51,356 nt of DNA from Pseudomonadota bacterium. GTDB taxonomy: Bacteria > Pseudomonadota > Alphaproteobacteria > Sphingomonadales > Sphingomonadaceae. The stretch spans positions 4,159-55,514 of the forward strand of contig JAFEEY010000010.1 of the NCBI GenBank assembly GCA_018240865.1, read 5' to 3'. The notes under the pieces were generated by a model. The model was not told the origin of the DNA, did not search any database, and saw nothing but the letters and a program-made list of their open reading frames with translations. Positions within the stretch are counted from its first letter, which is position 1. The number at the start of each line of letters is the position of its first letter. Below, piece by piece: positions 16,837 to 27,300 of the stretch. The position numbers and the translations under genes are program-made.

Positions 16837-17601
16837 CTAGCGTTTGCGCCCCTGGACGATCCTGATCTGGTAGAGGCGCGGCCAGTTCTTGCCGGTGACG
16901 AACAGCCGGTCGCCTTTCGCGTCATAGGCGATGCCGTTCAGCACATCGTCCGCCGTCCGCTTGGGCACACCAGCGGAAAGGGCGGAGAGGTCGATCAAGG
17001 CCTTCACCCGGCCGGTTTCCGGGTCGATGCGGGCGATGCGGTCGGTCTGCCAGATATTGGCGAGGATATCGCCCTTGACCCATTCGATCTCGTTGAGACG
17101 CGAAATGCGCTGGCCGGCAGCGGTGACAGTGACGCGCCGCTTTTCCTTCAGGGTCGCAGGATCGAGGAAGCGAAGCTGCGGCGTGCCGTCGCTCATGATG
17201 ATCTCGCGGCCATTCTGGGTCAGCGCCCAGCCTTCGCCGGGATAGCGCCATTCGCCGAGCTTCTTGAACGTCGCGCGGTCCCAGATGAAGCCCACGCCGT
17301 TCTGCCAGGTGAGGCTGACCAGCTTCGTGCCCCAATTGACCAGGCCTTCGCCGAAATATTGCGGCGGGATCACCGCCTGCTTCACGACCTTGCCGTCCTC
17401 CAGCCGCACTTCGCGGATCGAGGAGCGGCCTTCCATGCCAGTGCTCTCATAGATGCGGCCGTCCAGATACAGCAGCCCCTCGGTGAAGGCGCGGCTGTCG
17501 TGCGGAAAGACGCGGACGATCTGGACCCGCTCGACCGGCACCCGCTCGACCGGGGTGGCGCCGAGCAGGAGAAGAGAGGCGAGCGCGAACAGTCTTTTCA
17601 C
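16837..17601 (-). CDS. Glutaminyl-peptide cyclotransferase
   Basis: A 254-aa exported bacterial-type (beta-propeller) glutaminyl cyclase, forming N-terminal pyroglutamate on peptides. An N-terminal signal ([13 protein letters not shown]) is followed by family motifs FTEGLLYLDGRIYESTG, VNWGTKLVSLTWQNG, EIEWVKGDILANIWQTD, and the C-terminal VTGKNWPRLYQI. The start is the GTG that overlaps the ygfZ stop (GTGA), so the two genes are translationally coupled; the longer upstream frame lies inside ygfZ. A terminator follows the gene. Confidence 0.9.
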   Translation of the reverse strand: MKRLFALASLLLLGATPVERVPVERVQIVRVFPHDSRAFTEGLLYLDGRIYESTGMEGRSSIREVRLEDGKVVKQAVIPPQYFGEGLVNWGTKLVSLTWQNGVGFIWDRATFKKLGEWRYPGEGWALTQNGREIIMSDGTPQLRFLDPATLKEKRRVTVTAAGQRISRLNEIEWVKGDILANIWQTDRIARIDPETGRVKALIDLSALSAGVPKRTADDVLNGIAYDAKGDRLFVTGKNWPRLYQIRIVQGRKR

Positions 17602-18314
17602 GCCATGGCCTCCGTCAGCCAGTCGGGCAGGATCGGCCGGCCCCAACCGAGCGGCTTGTCTATATCTTCGACGCGCAGCCGGGCGACGGCGAGGCCAAGA
17701 TCGGGATACCAAGCGTTCGCCACGTCGCCGGGATCGGTGCCCGTTTCCACGACGATCAGCCGCCGGTTCACTTTCTGTCGCCAGTTCATCCGCGCCGTAT
17801 TTTCCTGCCCGACATAGCAGCCCTTGCCGAAGCTGACGCCGTTCAGCTCGGCGGCATTGCATTCCAGCCACAGCGTCTGGCCGTCGCCCAGCTCGGCCCG
17901 GCCTTCGCTGACGCCGAGGCGCAGACGATGCTCGCGCCAGCCCTGCGCGGCGTCGCCGGGTGCGTCCAGCCAGCGGCGGCCGAGCGCGGGGAGGCGAGGG
18001 TCACCACTGCCGTCGGGCGACCAGTGCACCGCCAGCGCCTCGTCGCGCGCGATCGCGATCGGGCGGCGCAGGCGGTAGAGAGTCAGGCGCTTGGCAAGCG
18101 CGTCGGCAGCCTCGGTCTCGCAGTCGAGCAGCACATCCTCGCCATCCGCCCAGACGATGAAGTCGAACAGCGCCTTGCCCTGCGGTGTCAGCAGCCCGGC
18201 CCAAACGGGGAGGGCGCCCGCCACGTCATTGGTGACAAGGCCTTGCAGAAAGCCGCGCACATTCTCGCCGGAGAGGCGGATCAGGGCGCGATCGGTAAGG
18301 GTGGTCGCAGGCAT
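17598..18314 (-). CDS. ygfZ: YgfZ/GcvT-domain folate-binding protein
   Basis: A 238-aa YgfZ-type protein, a folate-binding relative of GcvT that supports repair or assembly of certain iron-sulfur proteins. The signature K-G-C-Y-x-G-Q-E is present at residues 164-171 with the conserved C166, and the N-terminal [11 protein letters not shown] matches the family. It is divergent from pyrC with only 23 bp between the starts, so the two promoters must overlap. Confidence 0.92.
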   Translation of the reverse strand: MPATTLTDRALIRLSGENVRGFLQGLVTNDVAGALPVWAGLLTPQGKALFDFIVWADGEDVLLDCETEAADALAKRLTLYRLRRPIAIARDEALAVHWSPDGSGDPRLPALGRRWLDAPGDAAQGWREHRLRLGVSEGRAELGDGQTLWLECNAAELNGVSFGKGCYVGQENTARMNWRQKVNRRLIVVETGTDPGDVANAWYPDLGLAVARLRVEDIDKPLGWGRPILPDWLTEAMA

Positions 18315-18337
18315 CGTGTCCAGTTAAGGGCTTGCCC

Positions 18338-19381
18338 ATGAATTCCCAAGCGCCAACCCGCCTCACCATTCGCCGCCCGGACGATTGGCACGTCCATTTG
18401 CGCGACGGCGCGATGCTGCAGGCGGTCGCGTCCTATACTGCGCGCCAATTCGCGCGGGCGATCGTGATGCCGAATCTGGTGCCGCCAGTGACGAGCGTGG
18501 CGGCGGCCGAGGCTTATCGCGACCGCATCCTGGCCGCGACCGGCGCCGGCTTTACGCCGCTGATGACCTGCTATCTGACCGACGATGCCAATCCCGGCGA
18601 ACTGGCGCGCGGGCACGAAGCGGGCGTGTTCACGGCCGCCAAGCTGTATCCCGCCCATGCGACGACCAATTCCGCGCACGGCGTTACCGATATCCGCAAC
18701 CTCTGGCCGGCGCTGGAAGCGATGCAGCGGATCGGCATGCCGCTGCTCGTGCACGGCGAAGTCACCGATCCCGATATCGACGTGTTCGATCGCGAGGCGG
18801 TGTTCATCGACCGCACCCTGGCCGGGCTGGTGCGCGACTTCCCTGAACTGAAGATCGTGTTCGAGCATATCACCACCGCCGAGGCCGTGGCGTTTGTGGA
18901 AGGCAGCGGCTCGCTCGTCGCCGCAACTGTGACGCCGCAGCATCTGATCATCAACCGCAACGCGCTGTTCGCCGGCGGCCTGCGCCCGCACGTCTACTGC
19001 CTGCCGGTCGCCAAGCGCGAGAAGCACCGGCTGGCGGTGCGCAAGGCGGCGGTATCGGGATCGCCCAAATTCTTCCTCGGCACCGATAGCGCGCCCCACG
19101 CGATCGAGAAGAAGGAAGCCGATTGCGGCTGCGCCGGCATTTTCAACGCCCCCTATGCGCTGGAAAGCTATGCGAGCGTGTTCGAGGAGGACGGCGCGCT
19201 CGACCGGTTCGAGGCGTTCGCGTCGGAAAACGGCCCCCGCTTTTACGGCCTGCCGCTCAATGAGGGCACCGTGACGCTGGAGAAGGTCGCGGTCGAAGTG
19301 CCGGAACGCCTGCCGGCGGCGGGCACGTCAGTGGTACCGTTCCTTGCGGGCGAGACGATCGGCTGGCGGTTCGTTTCCTAG
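18338..19381 (+). CDS. pyrC: Dihydroorotase (class II)
   Basis: Dihydroorotase converts carbamoyl-aspartate to dihydroorotate, step three of pyrimidine synthesis. The 347-aa length fits the class II (E. coli-like) type. All metal-centre residues are present: H18 and H20 in HVHLRD, the carboxylated lysine K102 in AAKLYP, H139 in LVHGE, H177 in FEHITT and the catalytic D250 in [12 protein letters not shown] precedes the chosen ATG by 8 nt; a TTG two codons upstream is less likely. Divergent from ygfZ. Confidence 0.97.
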   Translation: MNSQAPTRLTIRRPDDWHVHLRDGAMLQAVASYTARQFARAIVMPNLVPPVTSVAAAEAYRDRILAATGAGFTPLMTCYLTDDANPGELARGHEAGVFTAAKLYPAHATTNSAHGVTDIRNLWPALEAMQRIGMPLLVHGEVTDPDIDVFDREAVFIDRTLAGLVRDFPELKIVFEHITTAEAVAFVEGSGSLVAATVTPQHLIINRNALFAGGLRPHVYCLPVAKREKHRLAVRKAAVSGSPKFFLGTDSAPHAIEKKEADCGCAGIFNAPYALESYASVFEEDGALDRFEAFASENGPRFYGLPLNEGTVTLEKVAVEVPERLPAAGTSVVPFLAGETIGWRFVS

Positions 19382-19461
19382 TCCGACCTGACCCACCCAG
19401 CCGCCGGAGACTGTGGCGATCCGGATACCGCGCCGTCTTACAGCCGGGAAGGAGGGCGCGC

Positions 19462-20211
19462 ATGATCGGTGCCCGTCTGGCGGTGGGAATATTGACCCTG
19501 GTGTCGGGATCCGCAGGGGCCGCGGCCCAACCGACTTCGGCGGATTATATCGACAATGCTCGCCGCATGTTCGATCCGTATCGCGCGGAGCCGCACCGTG
19601 CCCCTCACGGCGATGCGGCGCTCATCCCCACTCCTGGCATCAGCGGTTATGCGCCGCGCGAACATGTCAGGGGTTTCGGATTGGGCTCCGCGACTGCGGA
19701 GCTTGCCACCTACAATATCCGGCGCGGGGCAAGAGCAGGCGATACGCCCGGCATCAACGAGACGCGCGCGCATGCGCGCGGAGCAACCTTTTCCGTGCGC
19801 CAAGACAACGGCTCTGCGATCAGCCTGATGGGCGAGATCAACGTCCAGCAGTTGCGGGAACGCGCCGCTGGCAGCTCCGCCGCTGCACGTCCCAACGACA
19901 TCCGCGACGTGTCGGCCGGGCTCAGGCTCATCCCGCCCGGCTGGCCAACGCTGAGCATCCAGGCCGAGCATCTGACGGTCGCCGCCCGGCCTTCGGATTT
20001 CGATCGTATAGCTCTGCTGGGCACCACGCCGACCATTCCCGGCAACGGTTTCCGTCTCGGCCTGTCCGGCGGAGGAACCGGACGCGGAGCGCTGAACTGG
20101 GACATATCACTTCGTACCTTGAAGCCGGCCAAGGCTAGCGTCGACGGTCTTGCATCAGCCTATTCAGGACGAATGACGGCGGCAACGTTGGGCCTGCGTA
20201 TGTCGTTCTGA
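19462..20211 (+). CDS. Secreted protein of unknown function, possibly outer-membrane
   Basis: A 249-aa protein not recognised as a named family. It has a signal peptide (IGARLAVGILTLVSGSAGAAAQ), a repetitive basic N-terminal part, then alternating hydrophobic strands (VRDVSAGLRLIPPG, TLSIQAEHLTV, GFRLGLSGGG, NWDISLRTL, AATLGLRMSF) ending in Phe, which is the usual outer-membrane beta-barrel terminus. GGAGG lies 6 nt before the ATG. It stands alone between pyrC and a convergent gene. A small outer-membrane or periplasmic protein is the best reading. Confidence 0.7.
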   Translation: MIGARLAVGILTLVSGSAGAAAQPTSADYIDNARRMFDPYRAEPHRAPHGDAALIPTPGISGYAPREHVRGFGLGSATAELATYNIRRGARAGDTPGINETRAHARGATFSVRQDNGSAISLMGEINVQQLRERAAGSSAAARPNDIRDVSAGLRLIPPGWPTLSIQAEHLTVAARPSDFDRIALLGTTPTIPGNGFRLGLSGGGTGRGALNWDISLRTLKPAKASVDGLASAYSGRMTAATLGLRMSF

Positions 20212-20238
20212 CATTCCGCCGCGCACCAGCCTGCGGCT

Positions 20239-20967
20239 CTAGAAAGGCACCCAGCGCGATTTTTCGGTGAACTTCATATAGCCGACATTCGCGCCCAGCC
20301 GCAGCCCAGCGCCGAGACGGATCGGGATCAGCACGATGTCGCCGGAGCGCATATAGCTCGCGGTCAGGCCGCCGACGAAATAGGCATTGCCTTCGCCGGC
20401 CGGGAAGCGCTGATAGAGGTCGTGCGTGTCGTGGAGGTTGTAGACCAGCACGAACGTGCTGCCGGCATTGGCGCCGGCATCGAAACCGATCGACGGCCCG
20501 GTCCAATAGACCGGCCGTTGCCCTTCCACTTTATGGGTAAGCGTGCCGGAGCCGTAGCGCAGCCCGACGACGAACGCGCCGCCCGCCTCGCGCCCTGCGA
20601 TATAGCCGGTCGGCTCGCCCTGATCCTTCAGGATTTTTTCGATCAGCTCGGCCAGGCCTTTGGCGCCTTTGCCGAACACGCCCTCGGCAGCGCCGATCAG
20701 ATCGTCTTTCTTATAGGTCTGGCCGCTCTGAGCCGCGGCGGCCGGCGGCGCGGAGCCGGTATCGGCAGGAGCGGCGGGCGTCGAAGCTGGAGCGGGAGCG
20801 GTGTCGCCATAATAGACATGATCGGCGGGGGCGGCCGCTTGCGCTGCCGGCGGCGGCCCAAGATCGGCGTCGATCGCCGTGTTGGGATCGACCGTCTGCA
20901 CCTGCGCGCCCGCTGGCATGGCCAGCAGCGCCAGCCCCAGCATTGCCGCATGTCCCGCCCGCTTCAT
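20239..20967 (-). CDS. DUF1134 family exported protein
   Basis: A 242-aa protein: signal peptide (HAAMLGLALLAMPAGAQ), an Ala/Pro-rich linker (about residues 35-80), then a DUF1134-like domain from KKDDLIGAAEGVFGKGAKGLAELIEKIL to the C-terminus, with glycine-rich strands GPSIGFDAGANAGSTFVLVYNL and GGLTASYMRSGDIVLIPIRLGAGLRLGANVGYMKF (given here in separate pieces of the same domain). The ATG with GGGGGA 6 nt before it is preferred to one six codons upstream. The function of the family is unknown. It is divergent from the tRNA-Ser gene. Confidence 0.85.
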   Translation of the reverse strand: MKRAGHAAMLGLALLAMPAGAQVQTVDPNTAIDADLGPPPAAQAAAPADHVYYGDTAPAPASTPAAPADTGSAPPAAAAQSGQTYKKDDLIGAAEGVFGKGAKGLAELIEKILKDQGEPTGYIAGREAGGAFVVGLRYGSGTLTHKVEGQRPVYWTGPSIGFDAGANAGSTFVLVYNLHDTHDLYQRFPAGEGNAYFVGGLTASYMRSGDIVLIPIRLGAGLRLGANVGYMKFTEKSRWVPF

Positions 20968-21129
20968 CGCAAATCCCCCGCGCATCTATCCATCTGGAAC
21001 TTTAACGGGAATCCGCCTGTCCCAACAATGAACGCGCGGCAGACCGAATCGAAATCGCGCCGGATCGAATCGAAAGGGGGCGTTGATCGCCCGCAAAGCC
21101 CCTGCTAGGGGCACGCTTCCGCCGCATCC

Positions 21130-21219
21130 GGAGACGTGGGTGAGTGGCTGAAACCAACGCTTTGCTAAAGCGTCATACGGGAAACTGTATCGAGGGTTCG
21201 AATCCCTCCGTCTCCGCCA
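21130..21219 (+). tRNA. tRNA-Ser(GCT)
   Basis: A complete 90-nt class II tRNA: acceptor GGAGACG paired with CGTCTCC, long variable arm, anticodon loop TTTGCTAAA (anticodon GCT), T loop TTCGAAT and encoded GCCA 3' end. An integrase gene begins 180 bp downstream in the same direction, so the 3' end of this tRNA is the likely left attachment site (attL) of the element that fills the rest of the window. The matching direct repeat is not in the window. Confidence 0.96.
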
Positions 21220-21333
21220 GGATTGCTTCCGCAAGCATCCGCAAACTTCCATAAAAGTCACGGATTTCAGCGGATTACTCGTCCGCATGCGCCTCCTCTC
21301 GTCCGCCGTCTGCCGCCCGCATCCACACAAAAA

Positions 21334-21374
21334 TGTGGGCGAAAGTGTGGGCGTAACGTATGAGTGTGGGCGTA
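21334..21374 (+). repeat. Direct repeats upstream of integrase, possible arm sites
   Basis: GTGTGGGCGTA occurs at 21345-21355 and 21364-21374, and its core TGTGGGCG also at 21334-21341. They lie between the tRNA-Ser end and the integrase start, where integrases and excisionases bind arm-type sites. Confidence 0.45.
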
Positions 21375-21399
21375 CACTCCCAATCGAATAGGTGTGGCC

Positions 21400-22581
21400 A
21401 TGGGTAAGCTGACTGCTAACGAGGTGAAGGCGGCGCTGGGAAGGCCGGGAACCTACCAGGATGGCGATGGGCTGATTCTCAAGGTGGACCGCCGTGGAGG
21501 CGCTGCTTGGCGGCTACGCATCCAACACCAGGGCAAAAGAAGTGACATAGGCTTAGGCAGTGCAAAGCTCGTGTCCCTCGCGAGCGCCCGGGCGAAGGCG
21601 GCCGAGGCACGGAAGGCGATTCGCGAGGACGGGCGCGACCTGCTCGCCGAGAAGCGCAAGTCGAAGGCGGCTGCGGTTACCTTTCGCGAAGCCGCGCTGG
21701 CGCTGCACAAGGCCCGCGAGCATCAATGGGCAAGCAGCAAGCACGGAGGCCAGTGGCTTGCTACCCTCGAAACCTACGCTTTCCCCCAGCTCGGAGCGAA
21801 GCCGGTTGGAGACATCGCCGCGGGCGACATTATCGCAGCGATTGCCCACGTGTGGACGGCAAAGCCAGAAACCGGACGGCGGGTGCGCCAGCGGATATGC
21901 GCCGTGCTTGATTACTCCCACGCGCGCGGCTGGCGGGCGACCGAGGCCCCGGCGCGATCGCTGGCGGCGGGCAAAGGCCTGCCTAGGCAGCCGCACGGCA
22001 AGAACCACACCGCGATGCCTTACGATGAGCTGCCGAGCTTCCTGACGCGGCTTCGCGCCAGCGGCGGCGTGTGGGGCCGCCTAGCCCTCGAGTTCACGAT
22101 CCTGACGGCCGCGCGAAGCCAGGAAGTGCGGCTGGCGAAATGGGACGAGTTCGACACAAAGAACGGCCTGTGGACCGTCCCCGCCGCGCACATGAAGATG
22201 AAGCGCGAGCATCTCGTCCCGCTTTCGCCGCAAGCACTCGCGGTGCTGAAAAGCGCGATGGCCGTGCGGCTTGATGGGACCGATCTGGTCTTTCCCGGCA
22301 CCAACGGTCCGATGTCGGACATGACCTTGCTCGCCGTGCTGCGTCGAATGAAGGAGCCGTTCACGGTCCATGGCTTCCGCTCCTCGTTCCGAACGTGGGT
22401 GGCCGAGAAGACCAACTTCCCCGGCGAGGTCGCGGAAGCCGCGCTCGCGCACCAGAACCCGAACGAGGTCGAGCGCGCCTATCAACGCGGCGCGATGCTG
22501 GACAAACGGCGCAAGCTTATGGAGGCGTGGGGCGCCTATTGCGACGGCGGAGAGGGTAAGGTGATCCCTAGCAAGCAATGA
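21400..22581 (+). CDS. int: Tyrosine-type site-specific integrase
   Basis: A 393-aa integrase of the P4/DUF4102 type: N-terminal arm-binding domain starting LTANEVKAALGRPGTYQDGDGL, core-binding domain (about 95-190), and a catalytic domain with R239 in AARSQEVR, H324 and R327 in HGFRSSF, H351, and nucleophile Y361 in AYQRG. All catalytic residues are intact. It is the first gene after tRNA-Ser(GCT) and should catalyse integration and excision there. The chosen ATG matches the family N-terminus; the ribosome site is weak (GGTG). Confidence 0.95.
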   Translation: MGKLTANEVKAALGRPGTYQDGDGLILKVDRRGGAAWRLRIQHQGKRSDIGLGSAKLVSLASARAKAAEARKAIREDGRDLLAEKRKSKAAAVTFREAALALHKAREHQWASSKHGGQWLATLETYAFPQLGAKPVGDIAAGDIIAAIAHVWTAKPETGRRVRQRICAVLDYSHARGWRATEAPARSLAAGKGLPRQPHGKNHTAMPYDELPSFLTRLRASGGVWGRLALEFTILTAARSQEVRLAKWDEFDTKNGLWTVPAAHMKMKREHLVPLSPQALAVLKSAMAVRLDGTDLVFPGTNGPMSDMTLLAVLRRMKEPFTVHGFRSSFRTWVAEKTNFPGEVAEAALAHQNPNEVERAYQRGAMLDKRRKLMEAWGAYCDGGEGKVIPSKQ

Positions 22582-22626
22582 GCGGCGGGGGGTTATCGAG
22601 CCTCCCATCGCAAGCTAAACGGAAAG

Positions 22627-23307
22627 TCACGGACGCCAGCGGCGAAGCACATCGCGCACATACGCTGGCGTCTCGCCATTCAGCGGAATCCCGCCGGCGC
22701 GTTCGACCGCCCCCGGACCGGCATTGTAGGCGGCAAGGGCCATGTGCACCGACCCGAAGCGGTCCAGCATTTGCCGGAGATATCGGGCGGCTCCGGCAAG
22801 ATTCGCCAGCGGGTCGAAACGATTGGAAACCCCCAAATCCTTTGCCGTGCCCGGCATCAACTGCCCTAGCCCCGCAGCGCCCACCCTGCTGATAGCGAAG
22901 GGATTGTAGCGGGACTCTGTCCAGATCAGCGCGTCAAGCAGCCCCGCCGGCAAACCGTGTTTGGCTTCAGCAGCATAGACATGAGGAAGGTATGCTGCGC
23001 GACGAAAGCCGTTCGGCCCGGAGAGCCCCGTGGTTTTTCCGCTGGCCAGCCGGTTGGTCCCTTTGGAGCCGGCCGTGACTGGCGTTTGCCCCGATCCCGG
23101 GACAGCAACCGCGGACGGCACTTCCCAGACGCCATGCTCCACAAGCTGGAAGCCGTCGGCCGTCTGCGCCAAGCGATAGCCTTGGTGTCTTTCATCAATG
23201 GCGCCATCCGCGCGTACACCTGGCGCGGATGCTTGGCCGTGCGCCGGCGCCGGCGGCGCCGCCGCCGCCGCCACTCCGAGGGCGATCGATACAACTCGCA
23301 GGATCAT
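22627..23307 (-). CDS. Exported lytic transglycosylase (SLT, VirB1-like)
   Basis: A 226-aa soluble-lytic-transglycosylase-domain protein with an N-terminal signal peptide ([16 protein letters not shown]). Catalytic E131 lies in IWTESRYNP, followed by [10 protein letters not shown] and the AYNAGPGAV motif. It would cleave peptidoglycan, and in conjugative elements such enzymes open the wall for the transfer apparatus. AGGA lies 8 nt before the ATG; a much longer frame upstream has no coding character. It is convergent with the integrase and divergent from the TOPRIM gene. Confidence 0.88.
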   Translation of the reverse strand: MILRVVSIALGVAAAAAPPAPAHGQASAPGVRADGAIDERHQGYRLAQTADGFQLVEHGVWEVPSAVAVPGSGQTPVTAGSKGTNRLASGKTTGLSGPNGFRRAAYLPHVYAAEAKHGLPAGLLDALIWTESRYNPFAISRVGAAGLGQLMPGTAKDLGVSNRFDPLANLAGAARYLRQMLDRFGSVHMALAAYNAGPGAVERAGGIPLNGETPAYVRDVLRRWRP

Positions 23308-23430
23308 GTCCCGATTCCTTGTCTGGTCGAATCGAGAGAGAACATATAGAGAACATAGGTTGTAGGAAAACGCATCGGCGCGGGCGTGGAGAGGAGACAG
23401 CGCTGAGAAGGCATGCCGAACGGAGAAACC

Positions 23431-24327
23431 ATGCCCCAAAGCCATCAACAGGAGCGTCTCGAGCGCCGCGCGCGGGAGATCGTCGACAGCCTTGGCGGAA
23501 CATGGCGTCGCAACCGCGGGATGTGCCGTTGCCCCGCCCATGATGATCGCACCCCCTCGCTGAGCGTGAGTCTCGGCCGGAGTGCCATTCTGTTTCATTG
23601 CTTTGCCGGCTGCTCGAACGGCGAGGTCATTGCGGCCCTTGGCCTCCGCGGTGTCCGCGCCCGCGAGCTCTTCGATGGCTCGGGCGAGCCATTGTCCGAG
23701 GCGCCTCGCAACGAAACCCCGGACGCCAATGCCTGCCGGCTCTGGCGCGGAGGCGACGTACTCAGGGGAAGCCCGGCCGAGGCTTACCTGGTGGAGCGGG
23801 GGCTGACGCAGTCTTCCTCCGATCTGCGTTTCCACTCCAGGACCCCGCTCGGGCCGCGCGGCTCGGTCCGGTTCCTGCCCGCGATGCTGGCGGCCGTCCG
23901 CACCGATCTCGGCGTCATCGCAGTTCATCGGACATTTCTCGACCCGTCAACGGGCCGGTTAGCTGGTTTCGAGCGGCCGAAGCGGGCGCTCGGGAGCCTT
24001 CAACACGGGGCGGTGCGTCTTGCCGCGCCACGACGAGGGCGCCTCGGTTTGGCAGAGGGAATCGAGACGGCACTGTCGGCGATGCAGCTCTTCGGGGTCC
24101 CGTGCTGGGCAACACTCGGGAACGAGCGCTTCGGGGTGGTCACCATCCCGGAGAGCGTGCGCGAGCTTCATCTCTTCGTCGATAACGACGCAGGCGGAGA
24201 CCTTGCCGAGGAGCGCGCCCGCGAAGCCTACGCCTGCGGCGGTCGTCGGATCGTTGCCACGCGGCCGACGAACCTCAACGAGGACTGGAATGACGTCCTG
24301 ATGAGGATGGCACTGGCCGCAAGCTGA
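23431..24327 (+). CDS. CHC2-type zinc ribbon and TOPRIM domain protein (primase-like)
   Basis: A 298-aa protein with a primase-type N-terminal zinc ribbon (C32, C34, H37 then H56, C57, C61 in the pattern [12 protein letters not shown]...FHCFAGC), a linker with an AYLVERGL segment, and a TOPRIM domain with E209 in [11 protein letters not shown] and D251/D253 in LFVDNDAGG. This is the arrangement of TOPRIM proteins of plasmids and ICEs. It could prime DNA replication of the element after transfer, but a catalytic polymerase core is not evident. GGAG lies 5 nt before the chosen ATG; another ATG is six codons upstream. It is 72 bp before the Strawberry-notch gene. Confidence 0.85.
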   Translation: MPQSHQQERLERRAREIVDSLGGTWRRNRGMCRCPAHDDRTPSLSVSLGRSAILFHCFAGCSNGEVIAALGLRGVRARELFDGSGEPLSEAPRNETPDANACRLWRGGDVLRGSPAEAYLVERGLTQSSSDLRFHSRTPLGPRGSVRFLPAMLAAVRTDLGVIAVHRTFLDPSTGRLAGFERPKRALGSLQHGAVRLAAPRRGRLGLAEGIETALSAMQLFGVPCWATLGNERFGVVTIPESVRELHLFVDNDAGGDLAEERAREAYACGGRRIVATRPTNLNEDWNDVLMRMALAAS

Positions 24328-24399
24328 TTGGGCCAGAGGAGAGGACGCCCGGGCTTCCGCGAGGCTGCAGGTTCGTCAGCAGCCTCGTCAGGAGGTCCC

Positions 24400-27300
24400 A
24401 TGTCCCTTGCATCACCGGCATTCCCCTTTCCGTCTCTCAGCGAGCCCTTGGTTCTCACAGCGGCGCGCGACATCGCCGAGTTCATCGAAGCAGACCAGGT
24501 GCTTTCGCGCCCCGGCCTGAATGCGATCCTTAGCCGCCTGTTCGGCGGCAGCGACGCCGAGGGCCGGTGGTCGGTGCGCGATGCCCATGCGGCGCTCGAG
24601 CTCGCCCAGGTGCTGTGGTTGCGCGGGCGCCCCGGACTCACCCCCGAATCGCCAGCCGACAACGCTCACAAAGCATTCGCGCTGATCGAAACCTTGCTGC
24701 CAAGCCAGACCGTCCGCAGCGAGGAGCAAATCGAGTTCCAGCAGTTCTCAACGCCGCCGCGCATCGCCTGGCTTCTCGCACGGGCCTGCGCGCTCCGCGC
24801 GGGCGACACGGTGCTCGAGCCGTCTGCAGGCACCGGCATGCTCGCGCACTGGGCCGCGAAAGCAGACGCCCGCCTGATCCTCAACGAGATATCTCCGCTC
24901 CGCCGGGATTGCCTCGCCTGCCTGTTCCCGCTGGCCACCGTGACCGGCCATGACGGCGAGCTCATCGACGAGCTTCTTGACCCACGTCAGGTGCCGACCG
25001 CTGTTCTCGTCAATCCACCCTTTTCGCATGGGATCGAGCGCGGACACGACGGGCATACGGGCGGCCGTCACCTTCGCTCAGCCTGGAAGCGGCTCGCCCC
25101 CGGCGGGAGGCTGGCCGCGGTCATGCCCGAGTGGTTCGACGTCCATCGGTTCCTCGGCGCGGTGCGAGAACCGGTCACGGTGCAGCTCAATGTTGCGGTG
25201 GAGCGCGGCTTCTCGAGGCACGGCACCTCCATCACAACGCGCCTGCTGGTGCTCGACAAGATCGAAGCCGGGGCAGATCCGGTGGTGGCTCGCACCAGCG
25301 ACTTCGGCGCGTTGTGTGAGCTGATCGATGCGATCCCGGCCCGTCCCTGTGCAGCGGCGGCTCAGTCGTCCTCTGCCTCATTGGGCGTTACGCCGTTCCG
25401 GCTCCCGAATTTGGCGGCCCGTCCGCGACCGGTGCTGCCCCGGCAGGCGGAGCCGACAGCTCCAAGTGAACCCTGCGCGTACGAGGCGCTCGAAGCGCCG
25501 GCTCCGATCGCCGAGCAGGTCGGGCATTACTTGCCATATCGCCCCAGCCGCATCCTGATCCCGGGCGCGGCCGAGCATCCGACGCCGCTGGTGGAATCGG
25601 TGGCGATGGGCTCGATCACGGCGCCGGTCCCGAGCGAGGTCCCGCTGCTCCCGGCGGGCCTGATCGGCAAGGGTCTGCTCTCGGCTGCCCAGGCCGAGAC
25701 CCTGATCTACGCCGCTAGCGCCCATGGGCGCGACCTGCCCGGCCGCTTCGTTCCGCAGGACAGGGGCTGTTCGCTCGCGCCGAGCGCCGAAGGCGCAGTC
25801 TTCCGCATGGGCTATTTCCTCGGCGACGGGACCGGAGCCGGGAAAGGACGGCAGGTTGCGAGCGTGATCCTCGATCGCTGGCTGCGCGGCGAGCGGCGTC
25901 ACATCTGGATTTCGAAGAACGAGGCGCTGCTCGAGGACGCCCGGCGCGACTGGACCGCGCTCGGCGGTCTCCCCATCGACATTCAGCCGCTCGGGCAATG
26001 GAAGCTCGGTCAGCCGGTGACGATGGGGGACGGAATTCTGTTCGTCACCTATCCGACACTGCGCTCGGGGAGGTCTGACGCCACGCGCCTCGACCAGCTC
26101 CTTGAATGGGCCCGCGACGACTTCGACGGCGTGATCGCGTTCGACGAGGCGCATGCGATGGCCAATGCTGCGGGCGGCGAAGGCTCACGCGGCAAGGTCA
26201 AGGGCTCGGAGCAAGGTGTGGCCGGCGTGCGGCTGCAAAACCTGCTGCCGCGGGCGCGAGTGCTCTACGCTTCCGCGACAGGCGCATCCGACATCAACAA
26301 TTTGGCCTATGCCACGCGGCTGGGGCTCTGGGGTCCGGAGACGGCCTTCGCCAACCGAGAGGCCTTCGTGAGTGACATCCGTGACGGCGGCATTGCCGCG
26401 ATGGAGCTCGTCGCGAGGGACCTGAAGTCGCTCGGGCTCTACACCGCCCGCGCATTGTCCTTCGCCGGCGTCGAGTACGAGATTCTGGAGCACCAGCTCA
26501 CGCCTCCGCAGATCGCGGTCTATGACGCCTACGCCGAAGCCTGGGCCATCATTCACGCGAACCTGCGCGAGGCGCTCGAGGCGACCCGCATTGTCGATGC
26601 TGACAGTGGGGACACGCTCAACAGCGGAGCCAAGTCCGCAGCGCTATCGATATTCGAGGGCACCAAGCAGCGCTTCTTCGCCCAGCTCCTCCTGTCAATG
26701 AAGCTGCCCAGCCTGCTGCCCGCGATCGAAACAGCACTCGCCGACGGGAATGCCGTTGTCGTCCAGCTGGTTTCGACCGCCGAGGCCATGCTCGACCGGC
26801 GGCTGGCGGAACTTTCGGACGAGGAGCGCGAGGCGCTGGAGATCGACCTCTCACCGCGCGAATACGTGATCGATTATCTCGCCAAGAGTTTCCCGGTCCG
26901 CCTGATGGCGGTGTTCACCGACGAGAACGGCAATGCGCGTTCCGAGCCGATGGTCGATGGCGAAAGCCGCCCGGTGCTGTGCCGTTCGGCTCTCGCCGCG
27001 CGTGACCGGATGATCGAGCAACTCTGCGCGCTACCGCCGATGGCCACCGCGCTCGATGCGATCATCGAGCGGTTCGGGGTCGATCAGGTCGCCGAAGTGA
27101 CCGGCCGCAGCCGCCGGCTGATCGTCGGGCTGGACGGGCGGCAGAAGCTCCAGGCGCGCAGTCCGCGCGCTAATGTCGCTGAGACGCAGGCTTTTATGGA
27201 CGGCGTCAAGCGCATCCTCGTGTTCTCCGACGCGGGCGGCACGGGGCGCAGCTACCACGCCGATCTTGCAGCGAAGAACCAGGCCCGCCGCGTACATTTC

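Noticed and set aside
21334..21374. CRISPR array
   Set aside because: Only 8-11-bp repeats with unequal short spacing and no cas genes.
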